Part shown: positions 17,731 through 25,915 of the stretch, piece by piece
How positions within the stretch are numbered: the stretch's first letter is position 1
Layout: each line of letters starts with the position of its first letter
Origin: Streptococcus parasanguinis
GTDB lineage: Bacteria; Bacillota; Bacilli; Lactobacillales; Streptococcaceae
DNA length: 64,000 nt
Assembly: GCA_905188195.1 (NCBI GenBank)
Contig: CAJJKY010000003.1
Coordinates: 62,001-126,000 of the forward strand
Direction of reading: 5' to 3'
Made by a program: the position numbers and the translations under genes
The notes under the pieces: model-generated
What the model saw: only the letters and a program-made list of their open reading frames with translations
Told to the model about the DNA's origin: nothing
Databases searched by the model: none

Positions 17731-18723
17731 TTGCTCACAAACTACTATCCAATGACCTACAGCTACTACCAAGGTAGCATCGAGGACAATCCCTACACGG
17801 CCAAATGGGGAATGGTCACCAAATTTTTAGACCTAAACGACGAGACCCTCACTCCATTTGAGGGGATGACCTTTGGGATCATCGGCTTTAAGAGCGACAA
17901 AGGAGTCTATATCAATAATGGGCGTGTAGGAGCAGTCGAGGGTCCTACAGCCATCCGTTCTCAAATCGCTAAACTTCCATGGCACTGGGGAACCAATGTC
18001 ACAGTGTATGATGTGGGAAATATTGACGGGCCCAACCATTCACTAGAAGAACTCCAAGAAAGTCTCTCACAAGCGATCCAGCGCATGTACCAATTAGGGA
18101 TCCAACCTATTGTCCTAGGAGGCGGTCACGGAACTGCTTACGGCCACTATCTAGGGATTCAATCCAGTTTAGAAAAAGATGAACAACTGGCTGTGATCAA
18201 TCTGGATGCCCACTTTGATTTGCGACCTTACGACCAAACCGGTCCCAATTCTGGAACAGGTTTTCGTCAAATGGCTGATCATGCGAAAGAAAAAGGTCAG
18301 GACTTCCCTTACCTCATCCTGGGGATCCAAGAGCACAATAATAACCTCTTCCTCTTTAATTACGTTGCTAAAACACCAAGTATTGATTTCTTAACCGGGC
18401 AAGACCTCTTCCAGATGAGCCACCAAGCCATTCTGGATCGAATCGATCAATTTTTAGAAAATCAAACCGCGATCTATCTGTCTATTGATATGGATTGCTT
18501 TGCGGTCGGCTCTGCTCCTGGTGTTAGTGCCATCCAATCACTTGGTGTCGATCCTAAACTAGCCCTCCTGCTTCTCCAACACATTGCTGCCAGTGGCAAG
18601 CTAATCGGATTTGATGTCGTGGAAGTTTCTCCTCCTCATGACATTGACAACCATACTTCAAACCTTGCTGCGACCTTTATTTTTTACTTGACACAAATAT
18701 TGGCGCAACAAAAACTGAACTAA
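17731..18723 (+). CDS. hutG: formimidoylglutamase
   Basis: 330 residues from a TTG at 17731, 8 bases after GGGAGG; the next ATG (17752) has no such site. This is a ureohydrolase with the binuclear Mn motifs Gly-Gly-Gly-His-Gly-Thr-Ala near 130, Asn-Leu-Asp-Ala-His-Phe-Asp-Leu-Arg near 156 and Ser-Ile-Asp-Met-Asp-Cys-Phe near 250. It hydrolyses formimidoyl-glutamate to glutamate and formamide. The locus also encodes FtcD-FchA-Fhs for the same intermediate, so two routes coexist. Confidence 0.95.
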   Translation: MLTNYYPMTYSYYQGSIEDNPYTAKWGMVTKFLDLNDETLTPFEGMTFGIIGFKSDKGVYINNGRVGAVEGPTAIRSQIAKLPWHWGTNVTVYDVGNIDGPNHSLEELQESLSQAIQRMYQLGIQPIVLGGGHGTAYGHYLGIQSSLEKDEQLAVINLDAHFDLRPYDQTGPNSGTGFRQMADHAKEKGQDFPYLILGIQEHNNNLFLFNYVAKTPSIDFLTGQDLFQMSHQAILDRIDQFLENQTAIYLSIDMDCFAVGSAPGVSAIQSLGVDPKLALLLLQHIAASGKLIGFDVVEVSPPHDIDNHTSNLAATFIFYLTQILAQQKLN

Positions 18724-18741
18724 GAAGATTTCTATACACAT

Positions 18742-18787
18742 AAAAAGCATAGAAACACCCATTGCTTGGGTATTTCTATGCTTTTTT
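18742..18787. terminator. bidirectional terminator between hutG and the SARP-like gene
   Basis: A long stem built from AAAAGCATAGAAA and its complement with inner CCCA/TGGG pairs. There is a T6 run to the right and an A-run on the left, so it can serve both convergent genes. Confidence 0.9.
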
Positions 18788-18863
18788 CATTTTCAGCACA
18801 ATGATCTTTGCCTGAAAGGAGAACAGGCCACTTAGCCTCCTCTTATGATTTAGGTAAGAGACA

Positions 18864-21800
18864 CTACAGGTCTTTTAATTTCTTAAGAAACTGACGATCT
18901 CTGTAGGGATTCAAGTGTTGCTCTGCTACCTTCTTGTAGTAATTCTTATCTTCTTTCAAGAAGGTGTTCAAGGCAGGAGCAAGCTCTTCTCCCCTCTCCT
19001 TTTGATTAGATAAGAAAGCTAATAGATAATGAACCATCCCCTTATCCCGTGAATTAGCAGATGGATTCATCGTCCTTTCTTTTCGAGCCAGATAAGCCGC
19101 AACCTTCTCCTGATCCCCTTGCTGACAAGCAATTAAAGATTGGTAAAATTCGAGCAATTCTTCCTTCCAAGGGAAGCGAACACTGGACAAAATTTTCTGA
19201 GCTCTGTCAAAACAGAGGCGAGCTTGGATCAAATCTCCCTTCCAATAATAGGCGATTCCAAGATCAATATCAAAGACGACACGGACGGAATCAACAGCTT
19301 GATCTCCCACTAAACGCAGAACCTCTTCTAAGTGGGTGACCGCTACTTGGAAATGTCCTCTCACTTGCTCGATTTCAGCGAGGTAGGCCAAAGAAGCTGC
19401 ATTTTGAATGGCATACTTGGCCTGCATGCTATTGGTTAAACTAAAGCAATCAATGGAGCGATACAGATGCCGGGTCGCCTGCTCCTCATCCCCAACCATC
19501 AGGTGATACAAGCCTTTCAAACGCAACTGGATCGCGATGACCTCATGATTATTGGCTTGGATAGCATCTTCCAGAGCCAAATCTGTATAATAGGCCATCT
19601 CAGAGATATTCTCCGTTTGAATGCAATAATAAATAATTTGCCGATAACCCTCTAAGAGGAAGTCGGATTGCTTGAGTTCCCGCGCATAGGAGATGACTTT
19701 TTGGATATCATGAATCCCCTTTTGATACTCCCCACTTCGAATAAAATAGCGACCTTCTAGGTACAAGTAACGCAGTTGCAAATGCTTGTATTCTCTATCT
19801 CTTTGGTGCCTTGAAAAGAGGTTATCTAATTCTTGGCGTATACGGGATAGCTCTCCAAAAATGTCCAAATGACTATTTGTACCATCTGATAGAAATCCCT
19901 CATCTGCCTTGGAATAAATCGGAAACAGCTCATGCTCCAGCTGAAGGATTTCTTCTAAGTAGGTCAACTCAAAAGATATGGAACGCAAAAGATTTTGAGA
20001 TTGCTTGTATTGGTAGGCAATTTCCTTATAAAGAAGAAGGTCCGTCGCATCTTCTAAGCTTTCTTCCAATTTTTGCGCAATTTGTTGGTGGAAGAGCCGC
20101 CGTCTAGCTGGCGAAAGAAGATGGTAAAAGTACATAGCTACCAATTGCTTGCAGAATTGAACCATGAGAGCCTCTCCTTCTTCTACGATTGAGACGATCG
20201 CTCTTTCAGATAAAGGCTCGATTAATTCTGTCAAAACAGGAAGCTCTGTAGCCGTCAATTCCGCCAAGATAGACAGAGAAATTGGCTTATGAAAACAAGA
20301 TAGGTAGTGTAGAAGAGCCTCTTCCTCGCTGCTCATATCCCCAAGCTCCTGAGTAAGATAAGCTTGAATGATATCCGGCAAGGGCTCTAAATTTTCATTT
20401 TCTTTCCACTCTTCGATATAGCTGGACAGCAAGAACGGACTGCCTTCACTCCATTCGACCATCTGCTCCATCACTGCCGGCTCTATCGCCCCCAGTTCCC
20501 CTTTCAAGAGAGCACGACTTTCACTTGGGGCAAAATTGGTCAACTCTAGTTGAGACAGCCGTTTCTCTACCTTCAAGCTCCCCAAGAAGTTGACGAAGGA
20601 AGCTGGCAGAGGCTCTTCAGCTGTAAAAATCAGTTGCCATTTCTCCTGGTTTCTTCTCTCCTCTAGTTGTTTCACTTTTTCTAGAGACACTGCATCGATC
20701 CACTGGGCGTTTTCAAGCAGAATCAGGAGCGGTTTTTCTTTGCTAAGGCCCTGAAGCTGATTCCATACCGAAATGAGATCATCCTCCTCTTCCAGAAGGG
20801 AAATTCCCATCTCATCCCCCAGTTTCTCTAGCGCTTGTCTGAGATCATTCCAGGCGCTTCCTTCATAGCGCTGACTGGTAGCTTTTCCTTCCACCTTGAT
20901 AAAATTAAAACTGCGATTGGACATCAAGACCAACTGCCGTAAGAGACGTTTCTTGCCTGTTCCAGATTGCCCCATCACGAGAAAAGGCCCTACCGCTTCA
21001 CCCGTCTCGACTAAAGAGAGGTATTCCTCGAGCTGCGAGAGTTCTTGCTTCCGACCAAAAAAGGGAAGTTCATGGATATTTATGCGATGACTCAGTTTAT
21101 GAGTTCGTTTGGCTTCCAAAACAGAGTGATAAAGTTCCTCAATCGCTCGACTGGGACGCACACTGAGCTCGCGATCCAATAAATCGACTAGCTTATAATA
21201 GGTCTCGAAAAATTTTCCTAGCTGATGATGGAAGCTATAATACTCCATCAAGAGCTGGTAATTTTTCTCTTCAAATTCATCCAGCTCTACCAAATGATGG
21301 AGCAAGAGTTCTATACTAGGATCTGCAAAACCGACCTGCTCAATTTTTTGATAGCAGTTTTCGACATAGAGCTTCCTATAAGCATCCCGTTTGCGAGAAG
21401 CCCACTGATCAAAGTCTTCATCATCCTTGACATAGAAGCCCTCTAAAAAGTCTCCCCGATAAAGATCCAAGGCACTTAGTGGATCTCTTTCAAAGAGTTT
21501 GACATCCAAAGAAAGGCTCAAATCAGGATTAAGGGCCAAACTGCTCCGACTTGGAGAGACAATGATATCTCCTTCAAAAAATTTATTGGCTTGATAAACC
21601 GTATTCCGTAAGTTTTTGCGAGCTACTTGGTTTTCCTTATCTCCCCAAAGAATACCGGCGATTTCATCGCGGTTGACCTGGCCCATGACCGCTAAATAAT
21701 AAAGTAAGGCCTCCATCTTCGAAAAAGAAAACCGAATAGTTTTCTGATTGAAAACAACCTTAGGGGGTCCAAATAACTTTAACGTGAGATCTTTCTTCAT
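18864..21800 (-). CDS. SARP/BTAD-type transcriptional regulator with ATPase and TPR regions
   Basis: 978 residues from the ATG complementary to 21798-21800, 8 bases after GGAGG; a longer 1002-residue reading lacks a ribosome site. Order: OmpR-like winged helix (about 1-95, with Arg-Lys-Asn-Leu-Arg-Asn-Thr-Val), bacterial transcriptional activation domain (about 97-240), a P-loop ATPase with Gly-Gln-Ser-Gly-Thr-Gly-Lys-Lys-Arg near 275 and Leu-Leu-Ile-Leu-Leu-Glu-Asn-Ala near 360, then a long helical TPR-like tail. This is the plan of large SARP activators, whose ATPase-TPR part senses a ligand. It is transcribed convergently with hutG. I infer it activates hut, because both hut promoters carry SARP-type repeats. 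A minus-strand promoter TTGCTA-17-TATAGT precedes it. Confidence 0.85.
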   Translation of the reverse strand: MKKDLTLKLFGPPKVVFNQKTIRFSFSKMEALLYYLAVMGQVNRDEIAGILWGDKENQVARKNLRNTVYQANKFFEGDIIVSPSRSSLALNPDLSLSLDVKLFERDPLSALDLYRGDFLEGFYVKDDEDFDQWASRKRDAYRKLYVENCYQKIEQVGFADPSIELLLHHLVELDEFEEKNYQLLMEYYSFHHQLGKFFETYYKLVDLLDRELSVRPSRAIEELYHSVLEAKRTHKLSHRINIHELPFFGRKQELSQLEEYLSLVETGEAVGPFLVMGQSGTGKKRLLRQLVLMSNRSFNFIKVEGKATSQRYEGSAWNDLRQALEKLGDEMGISLLEEEDDLISVWNQLQGLSKEKPLLILLENAQWIDAVSLEKVKQLEERRNQEKWQLIFTAEEPLPASFVNFLGSLKVEKRLSQLELTNFAPSESRALLKGELGAIEPAVMEQMVEWSEGSPFLLSSYIEEWKENENLEPLPDIIQAYLTQELGDMSSEEEALLHYLSCFHKPISLSILAELTATELPVLTELIEPLSERAIVSIVEEGEALMVQFCKQLVAMYFYHLLSPARRRLFHQQIAQKLEESLEDATDLLLYKEIAYQYKQSQNLLRSISFELTYLEEILQLEHELFPIYSKADEGFLSDGTNSHLDIFGELSRIRQELDNLFSRHQRDREYKHLQLRYLYLEGRYFIRSGEYQKGIHDIQKVISYARELKQSDFLLEGYRQIIYYCIQTENISEMAYYTDLALEDAIQANNHEVIAIQLRLKGLYHLMVGDEEQATRHLYRSIDCFSLTNSMQAKYAIQNAASLAYLAEIEQVRGHFQVAVTHLEEVLRLVGDQAVDSVRVVFDIDLGIAYYWKGDLIQARLCFDRAQKILSSVRFPWKEELLEFYQSLIACQQGDQEKVAAYLARKERTMNPSANSRDKGMVHYLLAFLSNQKERGEELAPALNTFLKEDKNYYKKVAEQHLNPYRDRQFLKKLKDL

Positions 21801-21871
21801 TGCAAGCGCCTCCAAAAATTTCATATTAATACTATAAAAAAAAAGTTGGCTTTTAGCAAGTAATTTATCCA

Positions 21872-21908
21872 AATAAAAAGAGACTGAGAACTATTCTTTC
21901 TCAATCTC
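21872..21908 (-). terminator. terminator of metF
   Basis: A GAGAttGAGAA/TTCTCagTCTC stem followed on the minus strand by TTTTTATTT. Confidence 0.8.
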
Positions 21909-21932
21909 TACACTTCCTACTAAAAGTGTTGA

Positions 21933-22808
21933 TTAATTCACTTCAAAATTCGGTTGATGAGCAAATAACGCCTTTGTTGCTTGGTAGACGTGGTAAGCGA
22001 CATCTTCATTGTTCATGGTATAAAGGTGGACACCTGCCACATCTTGAGTAACCAAATCAACGATTTGATCGACTGCATAGGCAAGTCCTGCTGCTCTGAG
22101 TGACTTTGGATCATGCTCATACTTGTCTAAAATCGCTTTAAACTTCCGTGGGATATGAACATTTTCACAAGTCTTAAGGAGGCGAAGGGCCTGATTGCGA
22201 TTGAGAATCGGCATCACTCCTGCATGAATAGGAACATTGATCCCAGCCAAGGTACACTTATCTTGAAAATCATAGAAACGCTCATTGTCAAAGAAAAGTT
22301 GAGTGACCAAGCTAGAGCACCCTGCATCTACCTTCTTTTTAAGATTTTGAATATCTGAAATTTGGTTTGGAGAATCCGGATGTCCCTCAGGATAACAAGC
22401 ACCAATCACCTCAAAATGGGGCGCTTCTGTTTTGATAAATTCAATCAGATCCGTTGCATAACGAAAGTCTTTTAAAGGTTCCACACCAGGGATAATATCC
22501 CCACGCAGAGCCAAAATCCGATGAACTCCTACTTCATCTAACTCATGAAGAGTATCGGCCACTTTTTCCTTGCTCAAATAGACGGCTGGCAAGTGAGCAA
22601 TCGTCGGAATAGACAATTCATTTTGAATGTAATTGGCTAAAGCAACCGTCGTCTCTTTGATATTGTATTTATTATTGCTAGCGGTCACACTAATAAAGTG
22701 AGGAGCTAGCTCCTGCATATTTGCCAAAGCACGTAAGAGTTTGGCATTGCCTACTTCAGGATTTGGAGGAAAAACTTCAAATGACAGAGACGGTGTGTGT
22801 TGTGACAT
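21933..22808 (-). CDS. metF: methylenetetrahydrofolate reductase
   Basis: 291 residues of the expected size. It begins Ser-Leu-Ser-Phe-Glu-Val-Phe-Pro-Pro-Asn, the family start, and contains Ile-Ala-His-Leu-Pro-Ala near 75, Leu-Ala-Leu-Arg-Gly-Asp near 99 and Gln-Leu-Phe-Phe-Asp-Asn near 172. This FAD enzyme makes 5-methyl-tetrahydrofolate, the methyl donor used by MetE, whose gene lies just upstream on the same strand with a 113-base spacer containing a hairpin. Confidence 0.96.
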   Translation of the reverse strand: MSQHTPSLSFEVFPPNPEVGNAKLLRALANMQELAPHFISVTASNNKYNIKETTVALANYIQNELSIPTIAHLPAVYLSKEKVADTLHELDEVGVHRILALRGDIIPGVEPLKDFRYATDLIEFIKTEAPHFEVIGACYPEGHPDSPNQISDIQNLKKKVDAGCSSLVTQLFFDNERFYDFQDKCTLAGINVPIHAGVMPILNRNQALRLLKTCENVHIPRKFKAILDKYEHDPKSLRAAGLAYAVDQIVDLVTQDVAGVHLYTMNNEDVAYHVYQATKALFAHQPNFEVN

Positions 22809-22878
22809 ATTCTATCCTTTTCTTTTGTTTCTTTGATCAAGAACTCTGAGCCACTATTTCTAGGATAAAGGAACGATT

Positions 22879-22912
22879 CGAAAACCCTCTACACGATGAT
22901 AGAAGGTCCTCG
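22879..22912 (-). promoter_or_regulatory. intercistronic hairpin metE-metF
   Basis: On the RNA strand CGAGGACCTTCTA pairs with TAGAGGGTTTTCG over 13 bp, including G-U pairs, with an 8-base loop and no T-run. It probably tunes metE/metF mRNA ratio by processing or stability. Confidence 0.5.
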
Positions 22913-22921
22913 AAACATTTC

Positions 22922-25171
22922 TTACAAGTGTTCACGCGCTTCTTTAGCAGCATTAACGAGCTTGATCAAGCTTTCTTTTGTTTCTTTAATTCCGCGAGTC
23001 TTCAAACCACAGTCAGGGTTGATCCAAACTTTGCCACTTGGTACTTTTGCCAAGATTGCTTCGATAGTGTGATCAATTTCACCGTCTTGTGGGACACGTG
23101 GTGAGTGGATATCGTAAACCCCAGGTCCAACTTCTGTTTGGAAGTTTTTGGCTTTCAACTCATCCAAGATTTCAAGGTTTGAACGGCTAGCTTCAAATGA
23201 GATGACGTCCGCATCCAAGTTATCGATCGCTGGGATGATATCTGTAAATTCTGAGTAACACATGTGAGTGTGGATTTGTGTGTCTGGTGCGACAGTTGAG
23301 TGTACCAAACGGAAGGCTGGAATCGCCCAGTCAAGGTAGTCTTCATACCAGTCACTACGACGGAGTGGCAATTTTTCACGAAGAGCAGCCTCGTCGATTT
23401 GGATGATTTTCACACCTGCAGCTTCAAGGTCAAGAACTTCATCCTTGATAGCAAGAGCGATTTGAAGAGTAGAATCCTTGATAGAGATGTCTTCACGTGG
23501 GAATGACCAGTTAAGGATAGTAACAGGTCCAGTCAACATTCCTTTAACAGGTTTATCCGTACGGCTTTGTGCGTAGCTAGACCATTTCACAGTGATTGGG
23601 TTAAGACGAGTCACATCTCCCCAGATGATTGGTGGTTTCACCCCACGCATACCGTATGATTGTACCCAACCATTCTTAGAGAAGAGGTAACCAGACAAGT
23701 TTTGACCGAAGTACTCAACCATGTCGTTACGCTCGAATTCACCGTGTACAAGTACGTCAAATCCAACTTCTTCTTGCCATTTGATCCATTCGTCAATCGT
23801 TTCAGCTAGGAAGGCATCGTATTCTTCTTGTGTCAATTCACCCTTACGGAAGGCCAAACGTTTGGCACGAACTTCCTTGGTTTGAGGGAATGAACCAATG
23901 GTAGTTGTTGGAAGTGCTGGAAGCTTGAAGGCTTCTTTTTGGATTTCTTCACGTTCTGCGAAAGCTGGCAAACGAGTGTAGTCTGCTTCTGTCAACGCTG
24001 CGATGCGAGCATGAAGTTCAGCATTTGCTCCAACACGTTCAGTTGCAAAGAGTTCTTTGTTGGCAGCAAGAGCTTCTGCCCCTTGACCATTGCGGATGGC
24101 ATCCAAGTCACGCAATTCACCCAATTTTTCAACTGCAAAGGCGAAGTGGTTCAAAATAGCTGGTTCAAAATCTTCGTTAGCCGTTGTAAATGGCACATGA
24201 AGAAGGGAGCAAGATGTTGTCAAAACAACCTTTTCAGCTGGAACTTGATCCAAGATTTCCAAGCTCTTTTCATAGTTGTTGCGCCAGATGTTTTTCCCAT
24301 TCACAATACCAGCATAAAGGGTCTTATCAGCTGGGAAGCCACCTTTCACCAATTCAAGCGTTTTCTTCCCTTCAACAAAGTCAAGACCGATACCATCTAC
24401 TGGCAAGTTTACAAGGTCATTGTAAACATCACGAACATCACCAAAGTAAGTTTGGATCAAGACTTCAAGACCTTTCTTGTCAGCCAAGAGTTTGTTGTAG
24501 AGATTCAAGAAGAGAGCTTTTTCTTCAGCTGACAAATCTTTGACAAGAGCTGGCTCATCGAGTTGAATACGAGTCGCACCAAGCTCAGCCAATTTGGCAA
24601 AGACTTCTTGATAAGCAGCAACCAAGCTGTCGACGAAGTCTTCAGCTTTCACACCATCTTCAAAGTCAGATAATTGAAGGAAAGTGAATGGTCCAACGAC
24701 TACTGGACGAGTGTTGATCCCCAATTCTTTAGCTTCTTGGTACTCATCAAAAATCTTGTGACCAGCCAATTTCACTTCTGTTGTTTTTTCAAATTTAGGA
24801 ACGATGTAATGGTAGTTGGTGTTGAACCATTTTTTCATTGGAAGGGCACGCACATCCCCTTTTTCACCTTGGTAACCACGCGCCAAAGCGAAGTATTGTT
24901 CAAGGTCTGTCAAATCCAAGTTTTGAACAGATGCAGGCACGACGTTGAAAAGGAAGGCCGCATCAAGGAAATTGTCGTAGTGTGAGAAGTCATTTGAAGG
25001 AATCTCTGAGATACCTTGTTCTTTAACAATGTTCCAGTGTTTTGCACGCAAGTCTTTAGCAGCTGCCAAGAGCTCGTCTGCTGAGATTTCTTTTCTAAAG
25101 TATTTTTCAGTTGTAAATTTTAATTCACGGAATTCACCCAAACGAGGGAAACCGATAATTGTAGTTGACAT
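22922..25171 (-). CDS. metE: cobalamin-independent methionine synthase
   Basis: 749 residues from the ATG complementary to 25169-25171 (Met-Ser-Thr-Thr-Ile-Ile-Gly-Phe-Pro-Arg), with GGAGG 7 bases upstream; an extension to 25207 has no such site. Transfers methyl from 5-methyl-tetrahydrofolate-polyglutamate to homocysteine. The zinc site is visible as His-Met-Cys near 638 and Pro-Asp-Cys-Gly near 721. N- and C-terminal barrels are both complete. First gene of metE-metF, with a MET-box upstream. Confidence 0.98.
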   Translation of the reverse strand: MSTTIIGFPRLGEFRELKFTTEKYFRKEISADELLAAAKDLRAKHWNIVKEQGISEIPSNDFSHYDNFLDAAFLFNVVPASVQNLDLTDLEQYFALARGYQGEKGDVRALPMKKWFNTNYHYIVPKFEKTTEVKLAGHKIFDEYQEAKELGINTRPVVVGPFTFLQLSDFEDGVKAEDFVDSLVAAYQEVFAKLAELGATRIQLDEPALVKDLSAEEKALFLNLYNKLLADKKGLEVLIQTYFGDVRDVYNDLVNLPVDGIGLDFVEGKKTLELVKGGFPADKTLYAGIVNGKNIWRNNYEKSLEILDQVPAEKVVLTTSCSLLHVPFTTANEDFEPAILNHFAFAVEKLGELRDLDAIRNGQGAEALAANKELFATERVGANAELHARIAALTEADYTRLPAFAEREEIQKEAFKLPALPTTTIGSFPQTKEVRAKRLAFRKGELTQEEYDAFLAETIDEWIKWQEEVGFDVLVHGEFERNDMVEYFGQNLSGYLFSKNGWVQSYGMRGVKPPIIWGDVTRLNPITVKWSSYAQSRTDKPVKGMLTGPVTILNWSFPREDISIKDSTLQIALAIKDEVLDLEAAGVKIIQIDEAALREKLPLRRSDWYEDYLDWAIPAFRLVHSTVAPDTQIHTHMCYSEFTDIIPAIDNLDADVISFEASRSNLEILDELKAKNFQTEVGPGVYDIHSPRVPQDGEIDHTIEAILAKVPSGKVWINPDCGLKTRGIKETKESLIKLVNAAKEAREHL

Positions 25172-25202
25172 GTTGTGTCCTCCAAAAATTCTAATTGACA
25201 CT

Positions 25203-25270
25203 ATCATATCAGAAGATAGCCGTCTTGTATAATTGCTTTTACACGAATTTTGGTATAGCTAAAAACTATA
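25203..25270 (-). promoter_or_regulatory. metE promoter region with MET-box
   Basis: TATAGCTAAAAACTATA (25254-25270) fits the palindromic MET-box TATAGTTTnAAACTATA described for streptococcal methionine genes and assigned to MtaR/MetR-type LysR regulators. A TATGAT -10 is at 25203-25208 on the minus strand, with a poor -35. The box lies upstream of the -35 position, as expected for an activator. Confidence 0.75.
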
Positions 25271-25411
25271 ACACAGATTTAATAGGCCTTAAGAGCAAAG
25301 AATAAAAGCAAAAACTAGGACTTCTTATAAATATTTCCTATAGCCCATGCATCACCGAACCATTTTTGAGCGGATTCTGCTAGAAGAACAACCCCTAAAA
25401 AGCAAAACAGG

Positions 25412-25434
25412 CCTTCTCTATTGAGAAAGACCTG
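25412..25434 (-). repeat. hairpin, first copy of a 23-bp direct repeat
   Basis: CCTTCTC...GAGAAAGACCTG, repeated at 25850-25872 with 21/23 identity. On the minus strand it forms ACAGGTCTTTCTC/GAGAAGGCCTGT followed by TTTTGCTTTTT, a plausible terminator. Together the two copies bracket the structured repeat, as if the segment had been duplicated or inserted. Confidence 0.6.
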
Positions 25435-25518
25435 TGCAAGCATAAACAAATTGCTTCTGTTTACAAATCTAAGAAATTCTATAAAAATGTATTCGTTAGA
25501 ATGATTCTATCATCTAGT

Positions 25519-25820
25519 GAAACTTTCCGCCGTGAGAAAAGTGCTAGAAACACTATTGTTTCTAGCACTCGGGAGTTTTGAGAGTAAAACAGTTTGGGAA
25601 ACTGTTTTAGCCTGAGCCCAGAAATTAAAGAGCGAAGGGGCTCAATAAAAATTGAACACGGGCTGCGGATTGTGTCAAAAAGATAAGTTTTTCTAGAATC
25701 AAAAGATTCTGCGTCAAACTTCCTATTTTGACTTTATCCGCAGACGCCCTTAGTATCTTGATTTAGTCTTGGAACTTCGTAGAAGTTCGCTGACGTCCGT
25801 ACTCACCTAAGGAAAGTTTT
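25519..25820 (+). repeat. structured dispersed repeat, long form (copy A)
   Basis: Outer stem GAAACTTTCC (25519-25528) pairs with GGAAAGTTTT (25811-25820). Inside are a 13-bp hairpin at 25540-25569 with loop CTAT and a 7-bp hairpin GAACTTC/GAAGTTC at 25782-25798 followed by GCTGACGTCCGTACTCACCTAA. Between them lies an extra block of about 160 bases with nested helices, among them TGCGGAT/ATCCGCA, TCAAAA/TTTTGA, AGAATC/GATTCT, AAACAGTTT/AAACTGTTT and TGAGCCC/GGGCTCA. No reading frame is seen. The rest of 25172-25915 has the met promoter, the 23-bp repeats and no gene. Confidence 0.75.
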
Positions 25821-25849
25821 TTAGATGACTTCGTCCTCATTCTGACAGT

Positions 25850-25872
25850 CCTTCTCTGCTGAGAAAGACCTG
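25850..25872 (-). repeat. second copy of the 23-bp direct repeat
   Basis: Same hairpin as 25412-25434 but without the T-run on the minus strand. It lies 44 bases past the end of dexB. If the first copy was the original dexB terminator, the insertion has displaced it. Confidence 0.6.
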
Positions 25873-25915
25873 CTTCTACGAGGAAGTAATTTCCCCTATT
25901 TTTTCATTTGCCTCA

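Noticed and set aside
23939..24543. Open frames of 197 and 117 codons opposite metE
   Set aside because: Fully inside metE, out of frame with it, no family features.
25519..25820. Structured element as a T-box or S-box for metE
   Set aside because: It is about 350 bases upstream beyond the metE promoter, lacks T-box and SAM riboswitch sequences, and is copied elsewhere in the window.
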